This document shows positions 19,078 through 26,921 of a stretch of DNA of 64,000 nucleotides, piece after piece. The stretch lies in NCBI RefSeq assembly GCF_002115825.1, contig NZ_JFJZ01000004.1, forward strand, positions 224,891 to 288,890, read 5' to 3'. A model generated the notes under the pieces. The model ran no database searches, was not told where the DNA came from, and worked only from the letters and a program-made list of their open reading frames with translations. Origin of the DNA: Thalassospira sp. MCCC 1A01428 (GTDB lineage: Bacteria; Pseudomonadota; Alphaproteobacteria; Rhodospirillales; Thalassospiraceae). The position numbers and the translations under genes were made by a program. How positions within the stretch are numbered: the first letter of the stretch is position 1; each line of letters opens with the position of its first letter.

Positions 19078-19917
19078 ATGGGTGAGATCACCCGTTTTGC
19101 CCCCAGCCCGACCGGATATTTGCATTTGGGCCATGCGGCATCGGCCCTGTTTGCCGCCCGCAATGCCGGAGATAAGGGCCGGTTTTTATTGCGGATCGAG
19201 GATATCGACCAAACCCGCGCCCGCCCGGAATATATTGAGGCTATATATCAAGACCTTGCCTGGCTGGGCCTGAGCTGGGAAACGCCGGTACGCATCCAAT
19301 CCGCCCATTTCAACGATTATCAGGCGGTGCTGGACCGTTTGACGGATCGGGATTTACTTTATCCGTGTTTTTGTACGCGTAAGGAAATTCAGGCTGAAAT
19401 CGCCCGGATTGGCAATGCCCCGCATGGGCCGGATGGGGCACTTTACCCTGGCGCCTGTCGCCATTTAAGTGTGTCGGAACGTGCGGATCGAATAGCCGCC
19501 GGGGATTCCTATGCCCTGCGCCTTGATATGGGGCGGGCCATAAAACAGGTGGGTAAGCGGTTATACTGGCATGACCGCGCCGCAGGCCGCCAGGTGGCAA
19601 CACCGGAAATTTTTGGCGATGTGGTCCTGGCCCGCAAGGATACACCGACCAGTTATCATGTGTCGGTGACACTGGACGATCATTTGCAGGGCATTTCGCT
19701 GGTGACACGGGGCGAGGATCTGTTTTTTGCCAGCCACCTGCACCGCCTGTTACAGGAATTGCTGGGCTATGACGTGCCCGAATACCACCACCATAAATTG
19801 CTGGCCGGGCCGGATGGCAAACGGTTTGCCAAGCGCGATAAATCCGAAACCCTGCGATCCATGCGCGAGCGGGGTATTTCTGTTGCCGATATATTGACCA
19901 GGATTGAGTCATTTTAA
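19078..19917 (+). CDS. gluQRS: Glutamyl-Q tRNA(Asp) synthetase
   Basis: GluQRS activates glutamate and attaches it to queuosine at position 34 of tRNA(Asp). It is a truncated GluRS paralogue lacking the anticodon-binding domain, and 279 aa fits. The class I HIGH-type motif is in PSPTGYLHLGH near residue 14. The KMSKS-type motif is KRFAKRDKSETLR near 240. LRIEDIDQTRA is conserved. Zinc ligands appear as CFC and GACR around residues 98-125, which separates it from many GluRS enzymes. Its end overlaps the convergent LysR gene by nine bases. Confidence 0.9.
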   Translation: MGEITRFAPSPTGYLHLGHAASALFAARNAGDKGRFLLRIEDIDQTRARPEYIEAIYQDLAWLGLSWETPVRIQSAHFNDYQAVLDRLTDRDLLYPCFCTRKEIQAEIARIGNAPHGPDGALYPGACRHLSVSERADRIAAGDSYALRLDMGRAIKQVGKRLYWHDRAAGRQVATPEIFGDVVLARKDTPTSYHVSVTLDDHLQGISLVTRGEDLFFASHLHRLLQELLGYDVPEYHHHKLLAGPDGKRFAKRDKSETLRSMRERGISVADILTRIESF

Positions 19918-20838
19918 GCTGGCACGTTTGCCGGTTTCCAGCAAATCAGGCCGAGCATAAAACCAGTCGCGGATAAAATCAATCAGCAGGCGGTTTTTAA
20001 GCGGCAATGCCCCCTGATAGGGATAAACAAGGCTGATCGGGCTTTGCGGCGATGTATAGGCGTTTAAGCGTGTTTCCAGCCTGCCTATGCTAATTTCCTG
20101 CATGGCGATATAGCGTGGCAGGCGGGCCACCCCCAGGCCCTGACAGGCCGCATTACGGATAAGGGGATAGTGGTTAAGCCGCAAAGTGCCGCGAACAAGA
20201 ATGGATTGTGGGCCGTCTTCGCCAAAAAACAGCCATCGATTGTCTGTGCAGTAATGAAAATTGTTGATGCAATTATGGTTTCGCAGGTCGTTTGGCGTTG
20301 TGACGGGCGGTGTCATTTGCCAATAAGCCGGGCTGGCACAGACCAGTTCGGATAATTGCCCCAAAGGAATGGCAACCTGGTCGGGGTCGCTGGCTAAACC
20401 TGCCCGGATCGCCATATCGACCGGGTCCGATTTTAAATCGCGATAGCGGTTTTCCAGCTCCAGTTCGATGGTGATATCGGGATGGCGGGTTTGAAATGTG
20501 GTGATGATGTCGTTTAGGAAAATCTCGCCAAATGATACTGGCACGGTGATACGAACGGTGCCGGTCGGGTTTTTGCGCAGGCTTTCAACCGCTTCAAAAC
20601 CGGCCTCGGCATTTTCGCCCAGGCGCTGACAGTAAACTAAAAAGGCTGTGCCGGTTTCCGTCAGTTCCAGCTTGCGGGTGGTGCGAAACAGTAATTGTGT
20701 TCCCAATGCTTCTTCAAGCCGGGTGACATGCTGGCTGATCAGGCCTTTCGATACCTTTAAAACCTTTGCTGCTGCTGTAAACCCGCCATATTCGATAACG
20801 GCGGCAAAGCTGTGCATTTCGGTTAGATACTGTTTCAT
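19909..20838 (-). CDS. LysR-type transcriptional regulator
   Basis: This 309-aa protein has an N-terminal winged helix-turn-helix (SFAAVIEYGGFTAAAKVLKVSKGLISQHVTRLEEALGTQLL, residues about 9-60). The effector domain lies at about 90-295. The head resembles the CrgA/AaeR subgroup. It is divergent from the short-chain dehydrogenase gene across a 106-base gap, the classic layout of a LysR regulator and its target. A 24-base palindrome overlaps its own start codon, which suggests autorepression. The ligand is unknown. Confidence 0.9.
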   Translation of the reverse strand: MKQYLTEMHSFAAVIEYGGFTAAAKVLKVSKGLISQHVTRLEEALGTQLLFRTTRKLELTETGTAFLVYCQRLGENAEAGFEAVESLRKNPTGTVRITVPVSFGEIFLNDIITTFQTRHPDITIELELENRYRDLKSDPVDMAIRAGLASDPDQVAIPLGQLSELVCASPAYWQMTPPVTTPNDLRNHNCINNFHYCTDNRWLFFGEDGPQSILVRGTLRLNHYPLIRNAACQGLGVARLPRYIAMQEISIGRLETRLNAYTSPQSPISLVYPYQGALPLKNRLLIDFIRDWFYARPDLLETGKRASLK

Positions 20839-20859
20839 TGTTTAATTATATAAACAATG
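20836..20859. promoter_or_regulatory. 24-bp palindrome over the LysR start, candidate operator
   Basis: Nine-base arms CATTGTTTA (20836-20844) and TAAACAATG (20851-20859) are perfectly complementary around a six-base centre. The left arm contains the start codon of the minus-strand LysR gene. The dyad contains T-N11-A-like spacing and sits in the divergent LysR/SDR gap, so autoregulation and control of the SDR gene are both plausible. Confidence 0.6.
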
Positions 20860-20944
20860 TGTTTGAAAATTGCCAGATTGTCGATCCAATAAACATGTGC
20901 GAAGGTTTCGTCATCGTCTTTCAACAGATAAAAGGATTAGCACG

Positions 20945-21544
20945 ATGAAGGTTCTTCTTGTCGGTGCCTCGGGCACGATTGGCAAAGCCGTTGCGACCGA
21001 ACTGGGCGCGCGCCACGATATTATTACGGCCGGGCGCACCAGCGGCGATATCCAGATCGATATTTGTGACACGGCCAGCATCCGGGATGCCTTTAAAAAG
21101 GTAGGTACCGTGGATGCCGTTGTGTCGACGGCGGGCAAAGTGCATTTCGGTGATTTTGCCGAAATGGATGATGAAAAATACCGCATTGGCATTAATGACA
21201 AACTGATGGGGCAGGTAAACCTGGTGTTGATCGGGCGTGATTATGTGGCCGATACCGCGTCATTTACCCTGACAACCGGTGTTTTGACCAAAGATCCGAT
21301 TCGGTATGGAAGTTCGGCTTCGATGGTGAATGGTGCGGTGGAAAGTTTTGTTCGCGCAGCGGCGATTGAAATGACACCGGGCTTGCGGATAAATGCGGTT
21401 AGCCCCGGTGTGATTAGCGAGGCGATGGAAGGGTACGGGCCGTTTTTCCGGGGGCACAACCCGGTTCCCGCAGCACGTGCTGCCCTTGGTTATGCAAAGT
21501 CGGTTGAGGGGCTTCAGACCGGCCAGGTTTTCGAGATTTTTTAG
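20945..21544 (+). CDS. Short-chain dehydrogenase/reductase
   Basis: The protein starts MKVLLVGASGTIGKAVA, a Rossmann GxxGxxG-type cofactor site, and is 199 aa from the ATG at 20945. An earlier frame start at 20870 adds only an unrelated leader. The catalytic region is atypical: the Tyr-x-x-x-Lys pair is not clear, and the segment around YGSSASMVNGAVESFVRAAA occupies its place. Substrate cannot be inferred. It is divergently coupled to the LysR gene, which is the likely regulator. A strong terminator follows. Confidence 0.85.
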   Translation: MKVLLVGASGTIGKAVATELGARHDIITAGRTSGDIQIDICDTASIRDAFKKVGTVDAVVSTAGKVHFGDFAEMDDEKYRIGINDKLMGQVNLVLIGRDYVADTASFTLTTGVLTKDPIRYGSSASMVNGAVESFVRAAAIEMTPGLRINAVSPGVISEAMEGYGPFFRGHNPVPAARAALGYAKSVEGLQTGQVFEIF

Positions 21545-21578
21545 CAATAGCGGTTGGTAAAGCCGGTTAAATCGGAAG

Positions 21579-21615
21579 AAAACGCGCCCCAAATGGCTTT
21601 TGGCGCGTTTTTTTT
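21579..21615 (+). terminator. Rho-independent terminator after the SDR gene
   Basis: AAAACGCGCC and GGCGCGTTTT form a stable stem with a 13-base loop, followed by a run of T. It lies about 35 bases after the SDR stop. Confidence 0.85.
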
Positions 21616-21739
21616 CGTAAAATTGCCGTGGTTTCGGATCTAACCCTTGCGTTTATCATCTGGTATTCCATTTATAGCGCGATAGTTGGCGGCTGTTGGG
21701 GGACAGGTTGTCGCGTATAAAGCCAAGAGACGTGCCAAG

Positions 21740-22354
21740 ATGATATTGTATTACATGCCGGGGGCTTGCTCACTCTCGACTCATATATCACTGCGAGAAA
21801 CGGGGGAGCATTTTAACCTCGTCAGAATTAATCCTAAAAACAACAAGACCGAGACCGGCGAGAACTTCCTTTCCATCAATCCTGATGGCAATGTACCGAC
21901 CCTTAAACTTCCCGATCAGCGCCTGATTACCGATTGCGCAGCTGCATTGTCGTATGTGGCGGATACTTTTTGGCAAACCGGCATTTCACCGGAGCCAGGG
22001 TCACCCCGTCGTGCGGAAATGGATGTGTTGCTGGCCGAAATTGAACGCGAGTTGCATGTTCAGTTTGCGCCGTTGCATCAAAAAACAACTGATATTGTCG
22101 CGCGCGATGCCGCCCTTGCCAGGTTGGCAGTTGAATTTGAAAAATACGAAACGCTTTTTTCCGATGGCCGTAAATATTTACTGGGCCGCGCGTTTAGCGT
22201 TGCTGATGCCTATTTGTTTGTTGCCATCAATTGGGCAGGAATATCGGGGCTAAATATATTCCGCTGGTCCCATGTCGGTGATTTTAGCGACCGAATGCGC
22301 AGCCGCCCTTCTGTTTTGGCTGCTTTGCGGGCTGAAGGCTTGCTTGCAGAATAA
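21740..22354 (+). CDS. Glutathione S-transferase
   Basis: The 204-aa product has a thioredoxin-like N-terminal half (MILYYMPGACSLSTHISLRE, with the beta/proteobacterial GST motif around a Ser and Cys near residue 10). It has the cis-Pro loop NVPTLKLPD and the Asp-containing ITDCAAALSYVAD glutathione site. The C-terminal helical half contains LLGRAFSVADAYLF, the usual N-capping box. This resembles the GstA-type beta class. The start at 21740 was chosen because the residues before it do not belong to the fold. It is monocistronic with a two-way terminator. Confidence 0.9.
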   Translation: MILYYMPGACSLSTHISLRETGEHFNLVRINPKNNKTETGENFLSINPDGNVPTLKLPDQRLITDCAAALSYVADTFWQTGISPEPGSPRRAEMDVLLAEIERELHVQFAPLHQKTTDIVARDAALARLAVEFEKYETLFSDGRKYLLGRAFSVADAYLFVAINWAGISGLNIFRWSHVGDFSDRMRSRPSVLAALRAEGLLAE

Positions 22355-22414
22355 ACGGTTCTGCAATGTTGCCTTTACGGGGTTTTTCCCCGCTTTGTCG
22401 ATTTTTTGCATAAA

Positions 22415-22448
22415 AAAGCAGCCTGCCGGGAAGTCGGCAGGCTGCTTT
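22415..22448. terminator. Two-way terminator between GST and the 62-aa gene
   Basis: Thirteen-base arms AAAGCAGCCTGCC (22415-22427) and GGCAGGCTGCTTT (22436-22448) flank an eight-base loop, with A-rich sequence before and T-rich sequence after. It serves the convergent GST (+) and small membrane protein (-) genes. Confidence 0.85.
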
Positions 22449-22476
22449 ATAATGGGTTGATTGCGTGGGTGCTGGT

Positions 22477-22665
22477 TTAACGGCTGAAATCCAGCAACAC
22501 CAGAAACGCAACCGGAACCAGCGCCAGGGCTACGTAAATCCATGCCGAGGCAATGGAAATGCCAAGGGCGGCCAGAACAAAACCGCTCAGATACAGTACC
22601 AGGCCGATAACGGCGACCAGCAAAATGCCGATTAACGGCAAGGCAACTTTGGAATCGGTTTTCAT
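22477..22665 (-). CDS. Small two-helix membrane protein, 62 aa
   Basis: From the ATG at 22665, preceded by GGGGAG ten bases upstream, the product is 62 aa. After MKTDSK it has two hydrophobic helices (about 8-30 and 35-58) separated by a short GISIAS turn. I do not recognise a named family. The upstream frame to 22758 reads through a leader hairpin and is unlikely to be translated. The gene stands alone, convergent with the GST gene. Confidence 0.65.
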   Translation of the reverse strand: MKTDSKVALPLIGILLVAVIGLVLYLSGFVLAALGISIASAWIYVALALVPVAFLVLLDFSR

Positions 22666-22689
22666 GTAAGCATTGCTCCCCAAGCGCGG

Positions 22690-22706
22690 GCCTGTCGCGG
22701 ACAGGC
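22690..22706 (-). repeat. Leader hairpin of the 62-aa gene
   Basis: GCCTGTC and GACAGGC form a perfect seven-base stem with a three-base loop, 25 bases upstream of the start codon. The bases next to it share the string CCAAGCGCGGGCCTG with the rpmB leader on the other strand (see 23251-23265). Confidence 0.45.
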
Positions 22707-23214
22707 TCCTTAAAATCTGCATTACCTTAGCACTGGTGATGAAAAACTGTTTTGACAAGGATCAATACGCTGTGCAGCGGGCTGGTTGCCTGGTCTTTGT
22801 CCTGATGAAGGGATTGGCAGCTTAATATAAGTAAAGGTGCCAATCGGGTTTCAGACCCTCCGTCGTGAAGATGTGTCAGGAATTTTAAGAAGGCATCTGA
22901 CGGGCTGGCGGGCGTTATATATATGAGGTATCTTTGCTTGCGTGTATAAGCCACCCTTTGGAAACATAAACCGCGCCGTATTTTGCCAGGACGGGTGAAT
23001 CATAATGTTGTGGTTTTGCGAATCCCGGTTCAGGACCAAATAAAATTGCGGTTCTGGGGGCTGGCTAAAAAAAATAATGCCCCGATTTTGCGAAGAATGA
23101 CGGGAATAATCCGTGTCGGGCAGGGCAAAATGCGGCCAAAAGGGCCAAAAAATGCAATCTGGCACGCAAACAAATATTTCCGGTGCGAATGTCGACGAAA
23201 TACGTGGAAGAGGC
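22707..23214. other. Gene-free stretch between two leaders
   Basis: About 500 bases separate the 62-aa gene leader from the rpmB promoter. Overlapping frames exist on both strands but neither has a ribosome site or recognisable product. The 22753-22758 region reads TTGTCA on the minus strand and might be part of the promoter for the 62-aa gene, but the matching -10 is poor. I see no known RNA family. Confidence 0.4.
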
Positions 23215-23243
23215 TTGACGGCACTGGTTTGAGGCAGTATTAA
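23215..23243 (+). promoter_or_regulatory. Sigma-70-type promoter of rpmB
   Basis: TTGACG (23215-23220) and TATTAA (23238-23243) are separated by exactly 17 bases. They lie 75 bases before the rpmB start. A leader hairpin GGCCTG/CAGGCC (23260-23265 and 23272-23277) falls in the transcribed part. Confidence 0.75.
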
Positions 23244-23317
23244 CCCGGCTCCAAGCGCGGGCCTGCATGTTCAGGCCAAGCGTCCTTTTGCGAAATTTTA
23301 GACCAGGAGATCAGGTC

Positions 23318-23611
23318 ATGGCACGTCGCTGCCCGGTATCCGGCAAAGGCGTTTTGGTCGGCATGAATGTGAGCCACGCCCACAATCGTACCAAACGTCG
23401 TTTTCTTCCGAACTTGCAGCAGACCTCGCTGCTGAGCGAAGCGCTCGGCCGTTCGGTTCGCATGCGTCTGACCACCAATGCAATCCGCACCATCGAAAAA
23501 CGTGGTGGCCTGGATGCATATCTGATCGGCACCGCGAATACAAAGCTGGATGTTGATTTGCTTAAAGTTAAGCGTCAGATCGTTAAAGCTGCTGAAGCAA
23601 AAGCTGCCTAA
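23318..23611 (+). CDS. rpmB: 50S ribosomal protein L28 (bL28)
   Basis: The 97-aa product starts MARRCPVSGKGVLVGMNVSHA and continues with NRTKRRFLPNLQ, the signature of bL28. A basic middle and the KRGGLDAYLIG segment follow. The start at 23318 is preceded by AGGAGATCAGGTC; the frame upstream of it does not belong to the protein. It has its own sigma-70 promoter, a structured leader, and a terminator immediately downstream, so it is transcribed singly. Confidence 0.96.
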   Translation: MARRCPVSGKGVLVGMNVSHAHNRTKRRFLPNLQQTSLLSEALGRSVRMRLTTNAIRTIEKRGGLDAYLIGTANTKLDVDLLKVKRQIVKAAEAKAA

Positions 23612-23636
23612 GGCAACCTTGCTTTGATAAAGTATG

Positions 23637-23669
23637 AAGGCCCGTTTCTGACGGGCCTTTTGCTTTTTT
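23637..23669 (+). terminator. rpmB terminator
   Basis: AAGGCCCGT (23637-23645) pairs with ACGGGCCTT (23651-23659) around a five-base loop and is followed by TTGCTTTTTT, a good Rho-independent signal. Confidence 0.9.
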
Positions 23670-23690
23670 GAAATTTGCCGAAAGGCCGCC

Positions 23691-23723
23691 AACAGCCGGA
23701 ACCCTGTGTTCCGGCTGTTTTGC
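23691..23723 (+). terminator. Second hairpin after rpmB
   Basis: AACAGCCGGAA (23691-23701) pairs perfectly with TTCCGGCTGTT (23709-23719) over a seven-base loop, followed by TTGC and more T. It may be a back-up terminator. The remaining 400 bases to the HNH gene show no coding frame I can support. Confidence 0.6.
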
Positions 23724-24124
23724 GTTTCAGGATATCGGCATCGTGTGTGCATACGCGGCCTGGTTTGTGGGTGCTGTTTGGCGATGGGCAGGGCATGGGT
23801 AAGGGGCAGATTTGGGTACTGTAATTTGGTTTTCGTGCCCCCTTTTGCGGTCTGTCAGCGGTGCGATTAAGGCAATTATCGAAAATCAGTGATGGGGCAT
23901 GATGCTCGTCAGCAGGGGGGGAAAATGCGGGTTTCGCTGCGGTGCCGCGACTCGGTCCATTTGTCGATTTGCGCTTTTGGGAAAAACGTTTATACTTTTC
24001 TCAATCAGTGATTTATGCGTGCGTTACCACCCGGATGTAAAACGTCACACGATGTTCATCAGCCCCGCGTGACGAAGATGCTAGACAGGCGGTACGACTC
24101 TGTAAACACGGCGGAGCGGATGAA
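23724..24124. other. Gene-free stretch before the HNH gene
   Basis: I see no supportable gene here. The last 40 bases carry the GGAGCGG ribosome site of the HNH gene. No clear promoter or known RNA motif is visible. Confidence 0.4.
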
Positions 24125-24691
24125 ATGTTTCTATCGCCCAATACGTGTCCGGCCCTTGTTCTTAACGCGGATTTTCGCCCGTTAAGCTACTTTCCGCTAT
24201 CTTTGTGGCCATGGCAGGATACGCTAAAGGCTGTGTTCCTTGATCGGGTTAATGTTCTGTCTGAATATGACCGCGAGGTGCGCTCGCCTTCTTTTAAAAT
24301 GAAATTGCCCAGTGTAATTTCATTAAAGGAATATGTGCCGATTAAAAGCACACCTGCCTTCACGCGTTTTAATGTTTTCTTACGCGACCGTTTCAGTTGT
24401 CAGTATTGCGGCGATCGTTTGCCGGTTAATGATTTAACCTTCGATCATGTTGTGCCCCGTTCAAAAGGGGGGCGCACCAACTGGACCAATATTGTTGCGG
24501 CCTGTGGCAATTGCAATTTGCATAAGGGCAGCCGATCGGTAAAGGAAGCCGGATTGCATTTGCGCAGGCGGCCCGATCAACCCTCGATGCAGCAATTGCA
24601 GGTTATCGGACGATCTTTCCCGCCAAACTATCTTCATGAAAGTTGGCGGGATTTTTTATACTGGGATACCGAACTGGATTACGACTTTTAA
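24125..24691 (+). CDS. HNH endonuclease family protein
   Basis: The 188-aa protein has an HNH module at about residues 85-140. Zinc cysteines are Cys92 and Cys95 (CQYCG) and Cys127 and Cys130 (CGNC). The catalytic His108 is in FDHVVPRSKGG, and the Asn lies in TNWTNIVAAC. The N-terminal 80 residues (ALVLNADFRPLSYFPLS) are typical of a widely conserved chromosomal HNH family in Proteobacteria, often found outside phage or restriction loci. The biological target is unknown. Nothing nearby suggests mobility. Confidence 0.88.
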   Translation: MFLSPNTCPALVLNADFRPLSYFPLSLWPWQDTLKAVFLDRVNVLSEYDREVRSPSFKMKLPSVISLKEYVPIKSTPAFTRFNVFLRDRFSCQYCGDRLPVNDLTFDHVVPRSKGGRTNWTNIVAACGNCNLHKGSRSVKEAGLHLRRRPDQPSMQQLQVIGRSFPPNYLHESWRDFLYWDTELDYDF

Positions 24692-24770
24692 ACCCGCGTT
24701 CTTTAATGCCGTCCTGGTCAGTTTGTAGCATGTTCTGGCATCTCAGGGCCGGGTTTTGCGCACATAAACA

Positions 24771-24805
24771 ACAAAGCCGACGCATTTTAAAAGCGTCGGC
24801 TTTGT
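24771..24805. terminator. Two-way terminator between HNH gene and dsbB
   Basis: ACAAAGCCGACGC (24771-24783) pairs perfectly with GCGTCGGCTTTGT (24793-24805) over a nine-base loop. It lies between the convergent HNH (+) and dsbB (-) genes. Confidence 0.85.
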
Positions 24806-24901
24806 TTGTTGGTTGCGCCCCTGATACAAGGCTATGCGCGGTGCACAGGGTGTTCGTCGCAGGCGGTTTTTGGGTGTTTGGTGCGTAAAGACAGCTGTTT
24901 G

Positions 24902-25420
24902 TCAGTTATGGGTCCGCATCATCTTGCTGCTCGGTGCCATCAGGCAGAAAACAGCCATGGCGATAGAGAAGAACAGATTGACCGTGGGCATGGTGATGCC
25001 AAACAGCTTCCATTCAATTTTGTCGCACCGCACGATGGGCTGCGCCAGCAATTGTGCCTTCAGGTCGGCAACGTTGTTGGCACCGCTTTGCAGGCCACCA
25101 CACATTTCCGGGCCATCCCACCACAATTCCTGAACCCCGACATGATAAAATGCAATGCCTGCACCAATGGCAAAGGCCAGGCCGCATAGATAAATCAGGG
25201 TGCGCGAAATACCGGGCTGACGCAAAAACAATAACGAAACCAGGGCAAGGCCCAGGACGCTATAATAGGGAACGCGCTGATACAGGCATAACAAACAGGG
25301 CAGAAATTTTTGAATATACTGCGCGTAGAACGCAAAGCCGAGGCTGCCAGCGGAAACCAGAAAGATGAACAGGGCAGGCAGTGCCGATGGTTTGCGACGG
25401 CGAGAATATGAAGATCCCAT
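24902..25420 (-). CDS. dsbB: Disulfide bond formation protein B
   Basis: DsbB reoxidises periplasmic DsbA and passes electrons to quinone. The 172-aa protein has four predicted membrane helices. Its first redox pair is Cys42 and Cys45 (PCLLCLYQR). The second pair is Cys107 (EMCGG) and Cys132 (VRCD) in the second periplasmic loop. The spacing fits the DsbB family. It follows the YqaA-type gene by 37 bases on the same strand, so the two may share a transcript. dsbA is not in the window. Confidence 0.92.
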   Translation of the reverse strand: MGSSYSRRRKPSALPALFIFLVSAGSLGFAFYAQYIQKFLPCLLCLYQRVPYYSVLGLALVSLLFLRQPGISRTLIYLCGLAFAIGAGIAFYHVGVQELWWDGPEMCGGLQSGANNVADLKAQLLAQPIVRCDKIEWKLFGITMPTVNLFFSIAMAVFCLMAPSSKMMRTHN

Positions 25421-25457
25421 GAGGCTCCATCCATGACGCGGGGTGGGAATGCTGGTT

Positions 25458-26039
25458 TCAGATCAGATATTTGATGGCGACAAAACCCCCGATCAAACCA
25501 GCAATGAAAATGGTAAAGACAAGGCCCAGGCGTTTTTCAATAAAATCGCGAATGGGCGGGCCGAATTTCCAGATCAGTCCTGCGATCAGGAAAAAACGGA
25601 TGCCGCGTGCCAATATCGACGCCACCGTGAAAATAACAGGGTCCAGACCGGTCACACCGGACAGAATGGTAATGACTTTATAGGGGAAGGGAGTAACGCC
25701 GGCGATGAAAACGGCCCAGGCACCCCATTCGTTATAATAGTCGCGGAATTGGTCGAACCTGGCGCCATATCCATAAAAATTCAGAACCGGTTGCCCGATG
25801 CTGTCAAACAGGAAGTGGCCAATGGCATAACCCGCCATACCGCCGAGTACCGACCCGGCCATACAAATTGCCGCAAATCGCCATGCCTTGCTGCGCGCCG
25901 CCAAAATCATGGGGATCAGCAGGATGTCGGGCGGGATCGGAAAAAACGAGCTTTCGACAAAGGCAATGACAAATAACGCTATTGCGGCATGGCGATGCGA
26001 TGCCAGGCTAAGGGTCCAGTCATAAAGTTTGCGAAGCAC
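25458..26039 (-). CDS. YqaA/DedA-like VTT-domain membrane protein
   Basis: The 193-aa protein has the VTT (SNARE-associated) arrangement: FVESSFFPIPPDILLIPMIL near residue 28, a GSVLGGMAGYAIGHFL glycine-rich helix, and ITILSGVTGLDPVIFTVAS near the end. RGIRFFLIAGL matches the YqaA subgroup. VTT/DedA proteins are linked to lipid scrambling or transport and to membrane homeostasis; the YqaA branch is not characterised. Several membrane helices are present. Confidence 0.85.
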   Translation of the reverse strand: MLRKLYDWTLSLASHRHAAIALFVIAFVESSFFPIPPDILLIPMILAARSKAWRFAAICMAGSVLGGMAGYAIGHFLFDSIGQPVLNFYGYGARFDQFRDYYNEWGAWAVFIAGVTPFPYKVITILSGVTGLDPVIFTVASILARGIRFFLIAGLIWKFGPPIRDFIEKRLGLVFTIFIAGLIGGFVAIKYLI

Positions 26040-26178
26040 CTGTTGCGACCTTTGATTTCAAGGCCGCAAACCGGCCAGTAAATTATGAAAACGTGATGCG
26101 ATGTAACTCCATTTGCGTCCATGCCGCAATGCTTTCTAACACAAACGTGATTTACATGATTTTTTAAAAAAAGCCCCA

Positions 26179-26206
26179 TTGACCCGCGCAAATTTCTCGC
26201 TATTAT
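26179..26206 (+). promoter_or_regulatory. Promoter of tRNA-Leu
   Basis: TTGACC (26179-26184) and TATTAT (26201-26206) are spaced by 16 bases and lie 38 bases before the mature tRNA start, a strong sigma-70-type match. Confidence 0.8.
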
Positions 26207-26243
26207 CCGCCACCACGATGGACGGCGCATATAGCGCCTTGCT

Positions 26244-26329
26244 GCCCCTGTGGCGGAATTGGTAGACGCGGCAGACTCAAAATCTGTTTCACTTTGTGAG
26301 TGGGAGTTCGATTCTCCCCGGGGGCACCA
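26244..26329 (+). tRNA. tRNA-Leu(CAA)
   Basis: The sequence folds as a class II tRNA of 86 bases with an encoded CCA end. The acceptor arms GCCCCTG and CGGGGGC pair with one G-U. The D arm contains GGCGGAATTGGTAGACGCG, typical of tRNA-Leu. The anticodon loop CTCAAAA places CAA at the decoding position. A long variable arm (TTTCACTTTGTGAGT region) and GTTCGATTC T-loop follow. It decodes UUG. It has its own promoter and a terminator eight bases downstream. Confidence 0.96.
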
Positions 26330-26336
26330 TCACTTT

Positions 26337-26364
26337 AAAACCCAGCCTTATCAGGTTGGGTTTT
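26337..26364 (+). terminator. tRNA-Leu terminator
   Basis: AAAACCCAGCC pairs with GGTTGGGTTTT over a six-base loop, directly after the tRNA, and ends in a T-run. Confidence 0.85.
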
Positions 26365-26479
26365 GTCGTATCTGGCATATGTAAACTTTCCCGGTTTACC
26401 AACGGATCGCGGGCAGCATTCCAGCGGCAGTTTCGTTATTCCGGTACTCGCGGTTTTTTATGCCATGGGGCACAAACAA

Positions 26480-26505
26480 AAAGGGGTGCTTTGACACACC
26501 CCTTT
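26480..26505 (-). terminator. Terminator of the amide/urea operon
   Basis: AAAGGGGTG (26480-26488) pairs with CACCCCTTT (26497-26505). Read on the minus strand it is followed by a T-rich run, and it lies 28 bases after the fmdB stop. Confidence 0.8.
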
Positions 26506-26532
26506 AAAACGTTGTTTCTGATTTACCGGTGA

Positions 26533-26874
26533 TCAGTGGCTGATCATCCAGGGGCGGGCCGATGGAAATGTTTTGCTGCCATCGGGGCGATAGATCGCCT
26601 TTGATTTCTTTTTGCCCCCGCCACAACACGAACAACCCGGGCCGTGCCCGCTTGTGTGCTGTTTGCTGCTTTTGGGTTCGTGTGATGCCCGTTCGTTGGT
26701 GAACGAAGCATGGCGTTTGCCTGCATCCATCATGGCATAGTTTGGCACAGTCAGAATGGCGCGCGGCGCCATTTGCCCGCAATCGGGGCAGGTGCAGGGG
26801 GCTGCGGACTGGGCCATGGGCCGTACTTCTGTAAATGGCCCGCAGGATGTGCATTCGTAATCGTAATATGGCAT
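26533..26874 (-). CDS. fmdB: FmdB-type zinc ribbon protein
   Basis: The 113-aa protein opens MPYYDYECTSCGPF and has a zinc ribbon from Cys8, Cys11, Cys29 and Cys32 (CTCPDCG). This is the FmdB family domain named after the formamidase gene cluster of Methylophilus. A second Cys cluster (GCSCCGGGKKK) lies near residue 80. The family is thought to be regulatory. It directly follows formamidase, exactly the context that gave the family its name, and ends the operon. Confidence 0.9.
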   Translation of the reverse strand: MPYYDYECTSCGPFTEVRPMAQSAAPCTCPDCGQMAPRAILTVPNYAMMDAGKRHASFTNERASHEPKSSKQHTSGHGPGCSCCGGGKKKSKAIYRPDGSKTFPSARPWMISH

Positions 26875-26921
26875 GGCATTTTTCCCTCAACGGGGTTCAA
26901 TAATGGATGTTACCTGTGGGC

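Noticed and set aside
22851..23243. Overlapping open frames on both strands between the 62-aa gene and rpmB
   Set aside because: Neither has a ribosome site, the products are low in recognisable features, and the plus frame runs into the rpmB promoter.
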